Assembly: GCA_964551315.1 (NCBI GenBank)
Contig: CAZKCM010000003.1
Location: forward strand, 73,718 to 137,717
Direction: 5' to 3'
DNA: 64,000 nucleotides
Source: Virgifigura sp964551315
GTDB lineage: Bacteria > Pseudomonadota > Alphaproteobacteria > Dongiales > Dongiaceae
A model generated the notes under the pieces. The model was not told the DNA's origin and searched no databases. It saw only the letters and a program-made list of their open reading frames with translations. This document shows positions 8,172-19,098 of this stretch, in pieces. Each line of letters starts with the position of its first letter. Position 1 is the stretch's first letter. The position numbers were made by a program, and so were the translations under genes.

Positions 8172-8576
8172 ATGCCACCGCGTGATCCTGGAACCTGGAT
8201 GTGGATCGAGGCGTGCGAGCTGCTCGATCGAGCGGAGCGCCTGCACAGGCAGTTCTTTCAGCTCGGACGGTCGCAGGCACGGCGCCCGACCTGGGAGCCA
8301 CCGGTGGATGTGTTCGAGACCGACCGCGACCTCTGGATCCTGGTGGCGCTGCCGGGGGTCGAGCCGGATCAGGTGGAGGTCGTCATCGACACCGACATGT
8401 TGATCGTCACGGGAGAGCGGCGGATCCCGGTGGCGTCCCGGGCGGTGATCCATAGGCTCGAGATTCCCTACGGGCGTTTCGAACGCCGAATCCGGCTGCC
8501 GTCGGTGCCGGCAGGCGTCGGGCGACGCGAACTGTTAAACGGCTGCTTGCTGCTGACGCTGCGCAAACAGCAATAG
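8172..8576 (+). CDS. Hsp20/alpha-crystallin family small heat-shock protein
   Basis: A 134-residue ATP-independent holdase chaperone. After a short N-terminal arm, the alpha-crystallin domain runs from about residue 40 (WEPPVDVFETDRDLWILVALPGVEPDQVEVVID) to the end, with the conserved LPGV and GERR-type turns and the A-x-x-x-n-G-x-L-like strand seen as LLNGCLLLTL. The ATG at 8172 has AAGGAG seven bases upstream. It is followed 19 bp later by lon, so chaperone and protease are probably co-transcribed. It is smaller than IbpA and more like the actinobacterial/rhizobial short class. Confidence 0.88.
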   Translation: MPPRDPGTWMWIEACELLDRAERLHRQFFQLGRSQARRPTWEPPVDVFETDRDLWILVALPGVEPDQVEVVIDTDMLIVTGERRIPVASRAVIHRLEIPYGRFERRIRLPSVPAGVGRRELLNGCLLLTLRKQQ

Positions 8577-8595
8577 CAAGGGAGCAATCCGCAGA

Positions 8596-11094
<2,499 letters not shown>

Positions 11095-11136
11095 GGGCGG
11101 GGGATAGAACGATCGCCGAATCGCCGACCGGGGCTA

Positions 11137-11162
11137 GGAACCGGTTGGGCTCGGGTTTTGTT
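11137..11162 (+). promoter_or_regulatory. Variant EcfG-type promoter
   Basis: GGAAC at 11137-11141 and TGTT at 11159-11162 with a 17-base spacer, 34 bp before the ATG at 11196. The -10 differs from CGTT in one base, so this is a weaker call than the exact matches. Confidence 0.4.
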
Positions 11163-11195
11163 CTCCCGACAGTGTCGGCATCCTCAGGTGTCCCG

Positions 11196-11609
11196 ATGAC
11201 GCGTCCTTATTGGTGCCTCGCGCTCGCCGTCGCGCTGCTGGTGGCCGGAAGCGGCGCCTTCGCCGCGACCTGCAGCGAGCGGGCTGCGGCGTTCGCCCGG
11301 GACTACGACCTTCAATGGCCAAAGTCGCCTGCCACTGTAGAATCCCGTGGCACGATTGCGACGGACGAGGTTGCTCCCATGGAGGAGCCGGTCGAACCGC
11401 CGGCCGGCGATACGGCGATGTCCACGGAACCGCCGGACGAACCTTCGTCCGAGGTCGCTCCGTCGCCGCCCGGAGGGCGGGCCACGGGCCTCACCGCGGA
11501 GCAGCGCACGAGAATGGAGACGTTGCTCCTTGAGGCCGTCAAAGCCGCGGAAGAGGGCGATTCGGAACGGTGCTTCGAGCGCCTGAACGAAGCGAAGACC
11601 ATTCCTTAG
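11196..11609 (+). CDS. Small secreted protein of unknown function
   Basis: A 137-residue protein I do not recognise. An N-terminal signal peptide (about residues 5-23) ends at an AFA-A type cleavage site. The middle is Pro/Glu/Ser-rich and acidic, likely disordered. The last 40 residues (AEQRTRMETLLLEAVKAAEEGD..CFERLNEAKTIP) form helices, like small periplasmic proteins with a Glu/Ala helical tail. Two cysteines (after the signal peptide and near the C-terminus) could form a disulfide. The start at 11196 is chosen because it begins the signal peptide. It may be stress-induced from the variant EcfG promoter upstream. Confidence 0.6.
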   Translation: MTRPYWCLALAVALLVAGSGAFAATCSERAAAFARDYDLQWPKSPATVESRGTIATDEVAPMEEPVEPPAGDTAMSTEPPDEPSSEVAPSPPGGRATGLTAEQRTRMETLLLEAVKAAEEGDSERCFERLNEAKTIP

Positions 11610-12123
11610 GCTCCTGAAGCTCCGGACCGTTCGGGCATCCCTGCCGGACGGTCCTCGAAGACGAACCGCGTGGCCGCGCATGGCCGTGCTTTCCGAACCG
11701 TGCACGTCGCGCGGCGCCCCGAAAAAGCGAAGCCAATCCCCGCGGCACGGAAGAAGACCCGCAGAATTGGCCCAGCGGATGAGATGAGGGCGAGATCATT
11801 GCGGGAACCGTTACCGCTGGAGTCTTGTTCATTACAACGGCGGGAGCCCTGGCGACAGGCGCGGACGGAGTCGTGCGGGAGGGCAGGCAGTCGACCCGTG
11901 CGAGCACCGCACGACGAGCGACGGTGCGAGGCTTGCGCGGCAAAAGCGGGCGAGAGGAATCCGAGATGCCCGAACTCCGGCGACGACGCTTACGCTACGC
12001 GAGGAGGCGAGTGGCCGGGCGAATCGAGCCGGCGGCAACCGCCGAACCGGGCTTCTGCGAAGATGGGCGGAACGGCGGGACCCGGTCGGGCCCGTCTTGT
12101 CGGCCAGCCGAGCGAGGCCGCCA
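11610..12123. other. Intergenic gap upstream of inositol-phosphate synthase
   Basis: About 510 bp with open frames on both strands but none with recognisable motifs. A variant EcfG-type promoter (GGAAC 11804-11808, 17-base spacer, TGTT 11826-11829) lies about 300 bp before the next gene. Confidence 0.4.
11804..11829 (+). promoter_or_regulatory. Possible variant EcfG-type promoter
   Basis: GGAAC and TGTT separated by 17 bases. It is about 295 bp from the inositol-phosphate synthase start, which is far for a promoter without an intervening gene, so this is a weak call. Confidence 0.3.
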
Positions 12124-13206
12124 TTGAGCGATCGGAAGATTCGCGTCGCCGTCATCGGGGTCGGGAACTGCGCGTCCTCTCTGGTACAGGGCGTGACCTT
12201 CTACAAGGCCGCGCGCGAGACCGAGTCCGTCCCCGGGCTGATGCATGTCAGCCTCGGCGGATATCACGTCAGGGACATCGAGTTTTCCGCCGCCTTCGAC
12301 ATCAACGCGACGAAGGTCGGCAAGGATCTGTCCGAAGCGATCTTCGCCGAGCCGAACAACACCTGCCGGTTCGCCGAGGTCCCGCCGCTGGGCGTCACGG
12401 TTCACCGCGGACGGACCCTGGACGGGCTCGGGCGGTATCTGCGGGACTCGATCGTCGAGGCAAATGGCCTGCCGGACAATGTCACCGACATTCTCCGACG
12501 GACACGCACGGACGTGGTCGTGTCCTACCTGCCGGTCGGATCGGAGCGGGCGACGCGATGGTACGTGGAGCAGATCCTCGAGGCGGGCTGCGCCTTCGTC
12601 AACTGCGTGCCGGTGTTCATTGCATCGCGCGAGGAATGGCGCCGGCGTTTTGCCGATCGGCGTCTACCGGTCATCGGTGACGACATCAAGTCCCAGGTGG
12701 GGGCGACGATCGTCCATCGGGTGCTCGCGAACCTGTTCCGAGAGCGGGGGGTGCGGCTTGACAGGACCTATCAGCTGAACTTCGGCGGCAACACCGATTT
12801 CCAGAACATGCTCGAGCGGGAGCGGCTGGAGTCCAAGAAGATCTCAAAGACGAACGCCGTCACCAGCCAGCTCGATCACCCCCTCCCGCCGCAGAACGCG
12901 CATGTTGGGCCCAGCGACTATGTCCCGTGGCTCGGTGATCGCAAATGGTGTTACATCCGGATGGAGGGCACGACCTTCGGCGACGTGCCGATCAATTGCG
13001 AACTCAAACTCGAAGTGTGGGATTCGCCGAATTCCGCCGGGGTCGTGATCGACGCGGTGCGTTGCGCGAAGCTGGCGCTCGACCGCGAGATCGGCGGCGC
13101 CCTCTACGGACCGTCGAGCTACTTCATGAAGAGCCCGCCGGAGCAGCTCACCGATCACGAGGCGCGTTGTCGCACCGAGGCCTTCATCCGCGGCGATGAG
13201 TGGTGA
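12124..13206 (+). CDS. ino1: myo-Inositol-phosphate synthase
   Basis: A 360-residue NAD-dependent enzyme converting glucose-6-phosphate to inositol-3-phosphate. The N-terminal Rossmann motif VAVIGVGNCASSLVQG and the catalytic-region block LNFGGNTDFQNMLERERLESKKISKT (about residues 218-243) identify the prokaryotic, actinobacterial/archaeal-type synthase; the length fits. The only nearby starts are TTG codons. TTG 12124 is chosen because it puts the Rossmann strand at residue 6 and has a weak AGCGAGG upstream; TTG 12097 would add nine residues. A histidine phosphatase gene follows and a sugar-nucleotide cassette converges from the other strand, suggesting inositol goes into a glycan or lipid. 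Confidence 0.88.
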   Translation: MSDRKIRVAVIGVGNCASSLVQGVTFYKAARETESVPGLMHVSLGGYHVRDIEFSAAFDINATKVGKDLSEAIFAEPNNTCRFAEVPPLGVTVHRGRTLDGLGRYLRDSIVEANGLPDNVTDILRRTRTDVVVSYLPVGSERATRWYVEQILEAGCAFVNCVPVFIASREEWRRRFADRRLPVIGDDIKSQVGATIVHRVLANLFRERGVRLDRTYQLNFGGNTDFQNMLERERLESKKISKTNAVTSQLDHPLPPQNAHVGPSDYVPWLGDRKWCYIRMEGTTFGDVPINCELKLEVWDSPNSAGVVIDAVRCAKLALDREIGGALYGPSSYFMKSPPEQLTDHEARCRTEAFIRGDEW

Positions 13207-13254
13207 CGATCGGCGTCGTAATCGGCCTCGACGCCGTAAGAGGACGGCGGGACG

Positions 13255-13869
13255 GTGACGGTCCTCCATCTCATTCGCCACGGCGTCCACGAGCTGCAGG
13301 GCCGGGTCCTGGTGGGGCGGATGCCCGGGGTGCATCTTGGCGACGAGGGCCGGCGGCAGGTGGCCGTTCTGGCCGCGCGGCTGGAGCACGCGCCGATCGA
13401 GGCGATCTATTGCAGCCCGCTTGAACGGGCGCGCGAGACGGCGGAGCCGATCGCCCGGCGCCTCGGGCTTGAGGTGGAACTGTCCGAGGATCTCACCGAG
13501 ATCGACTTCGGCGATTGGACGGGGCAGCGGTTCGAGGCGCTCATCGGGCTCGAGCGTTGGCGGCTGTTCAATGCGTTTCGGAGCGGCACGGCCCCTCCGA
13601 ACGGCGAGCCGATGATCAAGGCGCAGCGCCGTGTGGTCGCCATGATCGAGAGGCTGCGGGATCGTCATCCCGACGGGCAGGTCATCCTTGTCAGCCACGG
13701 CGACGTGATCAAGGGCGCGCTCGCCTATTGGCTAGGCGTTCCGCTCGACCTGTTTCAGCGCATCGAGGTCGATCCGGGCTCGCTCAGCACCGTCGAGATC
13801 AGCGTATGGGAGCCACGCATCTTGCGGATCAACGAGGGGTCAAGCCTGACACCGCGCCCGAGATCATAG
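13255..13869 (+). CDS. Histidine phosphatase (phosphoglycerate-mutase-like) family protein
   Basis: A 204-residue cytoplasmic phosphatase. The phospho-accepting RHG motif is at residues 8-10 (HLIRHGVHE), the second arginine is in CSPLERARETAEPIA, and the second histidine is in ILVSHGDVIKGAL (about 149). This is the CobC/GpmB-like branch of the superfamily; the substrate is not fixed by sequence. It starts at GTG 13255, 48 bp after the inositol-phosphate synthase stop, in the same direction. A role in dephosphorylating inositol phosphate would fit the neighbourhood but is unproven, since inositol monophosphatases usually belong to a different family. Confidence 0.85.
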   Translation: MTVLHLIRHGVHELQGRVLVGRMPGVHLGDEGRRQVAVLAARLEHAPIEAIYCSPLERARETAEPIARRLGLEVELSEDLTEIDFGDWTGQRFEALIGLERWRLFNAFRSGTAPPNGEPMIKAQRRVVAMIERLRDRHPDGQVILVSHGDVIKGALAYWLGVPLDLFQRIEVDPGSLSTVEISVWEPRILRINEGSSLTPRPRS

Positions 13870-13926
13870 CGTGCCGGCGCGCGGACGCTCCAGAAGGTGG
13901 AAGGCTGGTCGGACCCGTGCCGGACC

Positions 13927-14862
13927 TCAGACGGCAGCGACCGGTCGCATGTCGCGCGGGCGGGACGTGTTCGATCCGCTGGCATATCGGCGCACCATGG
14001 CGGCGCAGAACTCGGCGTATTCCTCCTTCACCTGCGGCGGGCTCGTGTGGTGAGGGACGATGCCGCGGTGTTCCGGGGTGAAGCAGAAGGTGACGGTGAC
14101 GTCGAATTCCTCCAGGGCGGCCATCTGCCGGTCGAACCAGGCGTCGGCGTTCGGGCGAAAGCTGTCGGCCCAGCTCAGCCCGGTTCGCACATGCTTGACG
14201 CCGAGGGTCCGCAGCCACTGGACCGCGTCGTCGAGGCGGTGATCCTCGAAGTGGAACCACTGGCAGATCCCGAGATCCGGCGTGTATCGGGCGAAGTGGT
14301 CGAGGGCGCGTTTCGGCGTGCCGTCCTCGCGTAGAAGCCCCATGTAGAAGTGCCGGTAGTAGGACGAGCCCTCCGCTTCCCGGTGCCGCGTCGTTGCCGG
14401 CCAGGCGCGCGGCAGGTCGTAGAGGCTGTACCAGTGGATGCGCGGAGCCCGCCCGATCAGCAGGTCCGCCATCCGCTTCAAGCCGAACTCTTGGACTTCT
14501 TCCGCCCCAAAGGTCGAGGTGCCGACCTCGGTCACCCAGACCGGAAGATCGGTGACGGACTGGATTTCCTTCAGCTTGTCCGGCCACTCGTGCACCATCC
14601 AGTGGTTCCAGTCGAACGGGAACCCGTGCACGGCGACGACGTCGAGCCGGTCGAGGGCGCCCTGTCCCTGCATGTTCTGGATGAAAAGCGGATCGATCGG
14701 CGAGATACCCCCGAGGGCGCGCAGAACATACGGGTTCTCCGCTTCCACCGCCTTGGCCGCGAGCTTGACCATCTCGGCATAGGCCGACCAGTCCGGGTCG
14801 AGCTCCGGATCCCAATGGGACTTGTTGTTCGGCTCGTTCCAGAACATCACCGCTTCAATCAC
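13927..14862 (-). CDS. Clan GH-A-like glycosidase with permuted domain order
   Basis: A 311-residue protein resembling beta-xylosidase/GH39-type TIM-barrel hydrolases. The acid/base motif FWNEPNN (E10) lies almost at the N-terminus and the nucleophile is in VWVTEVGTS (E112). What normally precedes NEP, strands beta1-beta3 (GICQWFHF, HVRTGLSW, VTVTFCFTPE, then EYAEFCAAMVRRYA), is instead at residues 198-294. The order is therefore beta4-beta8 then beta1-beta3, as in a circular permutation. The start is GTG 14862, overlapping the methyltransferase stop by eight bases with AAGGGGG upstream; an in-frame upstream extension would run antisense-free through the methyltransferase and lacks homology. 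No signal peptide: probably cytoplasmic, acting on glycan intermediates. Substrate unknown. Confidence 0.75.
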   Translation of the reverse strand: MIEAVMFWNEPNNKSHWDPELDPDWSAYAEMVKLAAKAVEAENPYVLRALGGISPIDPLFIQNMQGQGALDRLDVVAVHGFPFDWNHWMVHEWPDKLKEIQSVTDLPVWVTEVGTSTFGAEEVQEFGLKRMADLLIGRAPRIHWYSLYDLPRAWPATTRHREAEGSSYYRHFYMGLLREDGTPKRALDHFARYTPDLGICQWFHFEDHRLDDAVQWLRTLGVKHVRTGLSWADSFRPNADAWFDRQMAALEEFDVTVTFCFTPEHRGIVPHHTSPPQVKEEYAEFCAAMVRRYASGSNTSRPRDMRPVAAV

Positions 14863-15631
14863 CGGCTTTCCCCCTTGCCGGATAGACGGCGCCGGCTCCG
14901 CGGCCCGGTTTGCCGCACCGGCAGATGAACACTTCCTCCTCGGGATGATCGATGATCTCGAAGCCGGCGCTGCGGAGCATGGCCTCCGAGCAGGCGCGGT
15001 TCGGAATCCACCAGTTCGTTTGGTCGTCCGAAAAGCGGTTCTCGATGAAGTGCAGCCGCGGAAAGCCCGGCCGCTCAAACACGTCGTACTCCCAGAACGG
15101 ATAGTTCTCCTGCAGGGGGGCCACCTCCGGGCTGCCGCGCTGCAGCGACTGGAAGACGAAAAGGTCCTTGACGACGTGCTCGCGGATCAGATCGAGCGCC
15201 AACAGCGGATGCCTGAGGTGGTAGAGCACCCCCATGAAGAGCACGATGTCGAAGCGCTCACCGAGTTCGGCGACGTCGTAGACGGAGAGCTTCCGCAGCT
15301 CGAGCTCGACACCGCAGAGGTTCGCCGCAAACCGCGCCTGCTCCAGATACATGTCCTCGAGGTCGATTCCGACGACGCGATCGGCGCCGCGGCGCTTCAT
15401 CTCGATCGAGTGGAATCCGGCGTTGCAGCCGATGTCGAGAACCGTCTTGCCCTGCAGATCGGTCGGAAGGGCGTTTGCGAAGCGCCGCCATTTGACGGCC
15501 GGATAGTCGCCCAGGAAATGATCCGGCGCGGTCTGTACGCCGCCGAGGTTGATGTTGTGGAACCAGTTGCCGAGCTCGAGTGCCCGTTGACGGATTTCCT
15601 CGGAGGTGAGGTTGCGGTTGATGTTGTCCAT
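14855..15631 (-). CDS. Class I SAM-dependent methyltransferase
   Basis: A 258-residue methyltransferase. Motif I is VLDIGCNAGFHSIEMKRRGA, followed by VVGIDLEDMYLEQARFAA, FDIVLFMGVLYHLRHPLLAL and a C-terminal cap domain. The fold and the DIGCNAGFHS motif resemble the CmoB-like group. It does not match a tRNA modification context here and may instead methylate a sugar. Four closely spaced minus-strand genes (glycosyltransferase, nucleotidyltransferase, methyltransferase, glycosidase) form an operon; the nucleotidyltransferase stop is 27 bases upstream and the glycosidase start overlaps its stop. The ATG at 15631 gives the natural N-terminus. Confidence 0.82.
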   Translation of the reverse strand: MDNINRNLTSEEIRQRALELGNWFHNINLGGVQTAPDHFLGDYPAVKWRRFANALPTDLQGKTVLDIGCNAGFHSIEMKRRGADRVVGIDLEDMYLEQARFAANLCGVELELRKLSVYDVAELGERFDIVLFMGVLYHLRHPLLALDLIREHVVKDLFVFQSLQRGSPEVAPLQENYPFWEYDVFERPGFPRLHFIENRFSDDQTNWWIPNRACSEAMLRSAGFEIIDHPEEEVFICRCGKPGRGAGAVYPARGKAGD

Positions 15632-15658
15632 GACGCCTTTCCGATGTCGGGTCCGATT

Positions 15659-16471
15659 TCAAACGCCGCTGTCGTCCGCGAGGATCAGCGTCCGCTTGCC
15701 GCCGCGCAATCGGGCCGGCAGAACGTCAAAGGAAAGCCTCTGGCTCTCGGATCGCGCCGCGAGCAGGTTTATCGCCGCGCGGTAGCCGTGGAGCGTCCCG
15801 ACATCCACATAGGCCTCACCGGCGCGCACGCCGTACGCTTCCCCGCCGCGGGAGACATAGGCGTTGATCAGCGAGCCGATGTACTCGTCGATGCGGTTCC
15901 GCTCGCACCACAGTTCGAAGAGCGTGTGGAGGACCGTTCCGGGCACCTTGAAGGCGCCCCAGACCCAGTGGGAACCCGGACTCCGGTGCTTGACCTGGAT
16001 CTCGTGGATGATGCCCTTGCTGTCCGTCACCACGGCGTCGAAGATCTCCGGATGCTCCACGGGGAAGAGCAGGAAGGAAAGCCGCTCGGCGTCGAGAGCG
16101 CAAAGGCCGTCCTCGGGAAACCAGATCGTGTCGGGAAGGCCGACGACCACGGTTTCGGTCGGATGGACCAGCGGCAGGGCCCGGAAGATCGCGTCGCACA
16201 ACCCGCCGGGATGAGGCTGGACGACATAGGCGATGTCCGCGAGCCCAACCCGACCGCCATAATACTCGAGAATGTCCGACTTGCCGGGCGCGATGACGAA
16301 GCAAATCTTCCGCGCGCCGCCCCGGATCATCCGCTCGACGAGATATTCGCTGACCGCGCGTGGCCGTTCCGTGTCGGCGTCGAATCGGCTGCCGACCGGA
16401 AGCAGCTCTTTGGAAAACGCCAGCGGTTGGATGCGCGTTCCGCTTCCGGCGGCCGGGATGATGCCCCACAT
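15659..16471 (-). CDS. Sugar-phosphate nucleotidyltransferase
   Basis: A 270-residue enzyme activating a sugar-1-phosphate to an NDP-sugar. The nucleotide-binding signature is at the very start: MWGIIPAAGSGTRIQPLAFSKELLPVG. Further family features are VVVGLPDTIW (metal-binding Asp) and the C-terminal AYVDVGTLHGYRAAINLL, equivalent to the WxDxGT motif of RmlA/GalU-type enzymes. It is short for the family and lacks an extra C-terminal domain. It lies between the CgeB-like glycosyltransferase (3-bp gap) and the methyltransferase, so it likely supplies the donor for this cassette. The base and sugar cannot be deduced. Confidence 0.85.
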   Translation of the reverse strand: MWGIIPAAGSGTRIQPLAFSKELLPVGSRFDADTERPRAVSEYLVERMIRGGARKICFVIAPGKSDILEYYGGRVGLADIAYVVQPHPGGLCDAIFRALPLVHPTETVVVGLPDTIWFPEDGLCALDAERLSFLLFPVEHPEIFDAVVTDSKGIIHEIQVKHRSPGSHWVWGAFKVPGTVLHTLFELWCERNRIDEYIGSLINAYVSRGGEAYGVRAGEAYVDVGTLHGYRAAINLLAARSESQRLSFDVLPARLRGGKRTLILADDSGV

Positions 16472-16474
16472 GGA

Positions 16475-17596
16475 TCAGGCCTCCTCCATCAGCGACGATA
16501 CGTCGCTCGCCGAGGGGCCGGCGGGCTCGCCAGATAGCGCCGCCTCGAACGCCGCTTCCAGGTCCTTGGCACGCTGGTCTGCGGTGTGCTCCGCGAGGAC
16601 CCGCTCGCGCGCGGCACGGCCGATCCGGTGCAGCTCCCCGTCGGGCAGGTTCAGGGCGTCGACGGCGTCGCCGCTGCCGCCGGCGACGAGAATCTCGGAG
16701 CCGGGCTCGAAGAAGCCGCCAAGCCCTTCCCACCGGTCGCTCAGGATTGGCACGCCGCAGGCCGCGGCCTCGAAAAGCCGGCCCGACGGGCAATACCCCA
16801 TTTCGGCCATTACCCGGCGCGTCACGTTCAGGGTAAGCCGCGACGAGCAGTAGAAGGCGGGGTGCTCGGCCGGTGGCAGATGCCGGACGAAGAAGATGTT
16901 CTTGGTCCAGGGGAAGGACTGCGGATACTGCGCGCCGCCGATCACGAAGCGGCGGCCGGGGAGCCGTCGCGCCGGTTCGATGAACAGCTCGGCCAGCGCC
17001 CCTTGCCGATCTTCCGCGTAGGTGCCCAGATAAGAGAGATCGGCCCGGTATTGTGGCGCCGCCGGCATGGGTCGATGAATCGTCAGGTCGGCGCTTCCGT
17101 AAAGCGGCGCGGTTCGGCGGGCGCCGAGCATCGTCCGAAGGTCCGAAAGGGCGGCTCCGCCCGTGTAGCTCAGAACCAGGTCGAAGTCCGAGAGCCCGCG
17201 CGGGCCGATGTAACTGATCGGTTCGCCGGCCCGCAGGCATGCCAGGGTCACGGGCGTATCCAGATCGTAAAAGACGCGAAGGCGGGTCCGGGACGCGAGA
17301 ACCAGCTCCGCGGCCGGAATCCCGTCGGGGCAGAAGGAGGTCACGATCGCGACGTCGGCATCCGCCAGATGGCGATCGGCTGTCTGGCGGGCGTCGCGCC
17401 AGTCCGCGTAGAGATGGAGTTCTCCATCCGCGAGCTCCGTCAGGTCGCGGTGCAGGGCGTAGTAGGGAACGTCGCGCTCGAAGAACACGGTTCGATGGCC
17501 GCGCCGGCCGAGGGCGGCGCACAGGCCGCGCCAGAGCGTTGCATGCCCGTTTCCCCAGGAGGAGCTGATCGAAAGGCCGAAAACTACCAGTTTCAT
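16475..17596 (-). CDS. CgeB-like glycosyltransferase
   Basis: A 373-residue GT-B glycosyltransferase. The N-terminal half (MKLVVFGLSISSSWGNGHATLWRG; FFERDVPYY) and the C-terminal donor domain with YCSSRLTLNVTRRVMAEMGYCPSGRLFEAAACGVPILSD are characteristic of the CgeB/DUF3880-type family, where the RxFEAxACG block binds the nucleotide sugar. It is first in the four-gene minus-strand operon. The ATG at 17596 is the first codon of a beta strand, as usual. No membrane segment is visible, so it is cytoplasmic. Acceptor and donor are unknown. Confidence 0.82.
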   Translation of the reverse strand: MKLVVFGLSISSSWGNGHATLWRGLCAALGRRGHRTVFFERDVPYYALHRDLTELADGELHLYADWRDARQTADRHLADADVAIVTSFCPDGIPAAELVLASRTRLRVFYDLDTPVTLACLRAGEPISYIGPRGLSDFDLVLSYTGGAALSDLRTMLGARRTAPLYGSADLTIHRPMPAAPQYRADLSYLGTYAEDRQGALAELFIEPARRLPGRRFVIGGAQYPQSFPWTKNIFFVRHLPPAEHPAFYCSSRLTLNVTRRVMAEMGYCPSGRLFEAAACGVPILSDRWEGLGGFFEPGSEILVAGGSGDAVDALNLPDGELHRIGRAARERVLAEHTADQRAKDLEAAFEAALSGEPAGPSASDVSSLMEEA

Positions 17597-18070
17597 GCCG
17601 CGGTCTGTTACGCGCCCCCCTGCCCGGCGGTGCCTCCCGGTCCATACGGGCCCGGGCGGCTGTCACATTCAACGGAATACGGAGCTGAAGGTTCCGGTCC
17701 GCCCGCGCGTGTTCGGAAGGATTTACTCCGGCGCGCGCAATATCGGCGCGGGCCGGCAGGTAAACCCGAGGCGATAGCCGGCGGGAGCGTAAGGGCGTGG
17801 CCGCAGTCGCCGAATGATTGTCGAGAGAAGACTTCGGCCCGAAATGTGCCGATCCGGGCTTGTTCTGGGGAAGGGCAAAGCCGACGGACGGAGAGGAGGG
17901 ATGTTCTTGAAGAAGATGAAGCTCGGTCGCGGCGAACTATTGAGGTTAGACATGGATCGGGTCCCGTGGCCGGAACCCTGGCCGCCAAGCCCGAACAAGG
18001 GCGCCGACGCCGGCGCGAAAGTCGCCCCGAAAGACGGCATTGCTCGTCTGCAGCGCCGCCGCACCTGGTC
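17597..18070. other. Intergenic gap
   Basis: 474 bp between two minus-strand genes. Short frames on both strands show no motif, and no exact EcfG promoter, repeat or RNA gene was seen. Confidence 0.4.
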
Positions 18071-18643
18071 TCAACGGATTCCTGCCGTGATCTCGGCCCG
18101 GCGCCGCTCCGCTGCCTCGGTCTGCGCCGGGGTCATCGTCCTGACAAGCTCGGACCGCCTCGCCGATGCCTGTCGGCCGGAGTCGGAAGCCTCGTTCTGC
18201 GCGATGGTGAGCCAGGCGTAGGCCTCGATCGGATCCGCGGCCACGCCGCGCCCCGTCATATACATGGTGCCCAGACGGCACTGTGCTTCGCTATGGCCGC
18301 GCCGGGCCGCCTGCTCGTACCAGCGCGCTGCCTCTGCGTCGTCCTGCGGAACGATGACGCCCTCGTCATAGGCGCGGCCGAGCTCGAACTGTGCCCCGGG
18401 ATGTTCCCGCTCAGCGGCTTTGCGGTACCATCGGATGGCTTCGGCTTCGTCCTGAGCCACGCCCCGCCCTTGCTGATACAAACGGCCGACGAGGTACTGC
18501 GCCTCAGGCTCGCCGGCTTCCGCAAGTGGCCGCAGAATACGGAGCGCCGTGGCATCGTCGCCCCGCTGATAGGCCGCGATGCCGTCGCCGAGGCGCCGTT
18601 CCGGCGACGGGGATCCGATCGCTCTCAACCAGCTTCGAAGCAC
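18071..18643 (-). CDS. Sel1-repeat protein
   Basis: A 190-residue solenoid protein. About four Sel1/TPR-like repeats run from residue 22 to 150, for example AEAGEPEAQYLVGRLYQQG, AEREHPGAQFELGRAYDEG and ARRGHSEAQCRLGTMYMTG, each with the A..G...A...LG..Y..G pattern. A charged C-terminal helix follows. The start is placed at GTG 18643, preceded by GGAGAG at seven bases; an alternative TTG at 18724 would add 27 Arg/Pro-rich residues with no homology. No clear signal peptide with this start, so it may be cytoplasmic. Such repeats mediate protein-protein contacts; the partner is unknown. Confidence 0.78.
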   Translation of the reverse strand: MLRSWLRAIGSPSPERRLGDGIAAYQRGDDATALRILRPLAEAGEPEAQYLVGRLYQQGRGVAQDEAEAIRWYRKAAEREHPGAQFELGRAYDEGVIVPQDDAEAARWYEQAARRGHSEAQCRLGTMYMTGRGVAADPIEAYAWLTIAQNEASDSGRQASARRSELVRTMTPAQTEAAERRRAEITAGIR

Positions 18644-18897
18644 GCGGCGCTCTCCAGACGCGTGGCTGACCGCATTGCCCCGGCGGCCGGGGCCGGGTCG
18701 TCTCGGTTTCGCCCGATCGTCCAAAAGAGTGGAAGCGATCCGCCGTCGATTGGTTCCGCGCCGACCCGAGTCGGGTCGAAGAAAAGGTTAGTGCCCGTCG
18801 AGGGCTGGTGGCGCCGCGTCGGTCGCTTTGCCGCTGACGGTTGGCGCCCCTGCCGCACACTCCGGCGCCGGCCCCTTGGCGATGACGCCGTTGGCCG

Positions 18898-19098
18898 TCA
18901 CCGGTTCAGGAGCCAGAGGATGAGGGTCAGTACGACGCTGATCAGGATGGAGGTCCCGAGCGGAATGTAGAGGCGGAAATTTCCGCGCTCGATTACGATG
19001 TCGCCGGGCAGACGCCCGAGGCCGAGCGACTGCAGCAGCGGCCACAGCAGTCCGGCCGCGACGAGAATGAGCCCGACGAGGATCAACCAACGAGACAT
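18898..19098 (-). CDS. DUF2905 small membrane protein
   Basis: A 66-residue protein beginning MSRWLILVGLILVAAGLLWP, with two transmembrane helices flanking a short loop GRLPGDIVIERGNFRLYIPLGTS. That loop, especially LPGDI and N-F/Y-P, is the DUF2905 signature. Function is unknown; members are widespread inner-membrane proteins. The longer frame starting at 19278 is rejected because its first 60 residues are non-homologous. Confidence 0.88.
   Translation of the reverse strand: MSRWLILVGLILVAAGLLWPLLQSLGLGRLPGDIVIERGNFRLYIPLGTSILISVVLTLILWLLNR

Noticed and set aside
11610..12123. Possible small genes in the gap before ino1
   Set aside because: Frames on both strands have Arg-rich translations without motifs, good ribosome sites or conserved context.
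14863..15078. N-terminal extension of the glycosidase through the methyltransferase gene
   Set aside because: The 72 extra residues are an out-of-frame reading of the methyltransferase and lack barrel-like sequence, so they cannot supply the missing beta1-beta3.
15816..17672. 618-codon minus-strand frame
   Set aside because: It overlaps the nucleotidyltransferase and CgeB-like genes in another frame on the same strand, and its Arg/Pro-rich translation matches no family.
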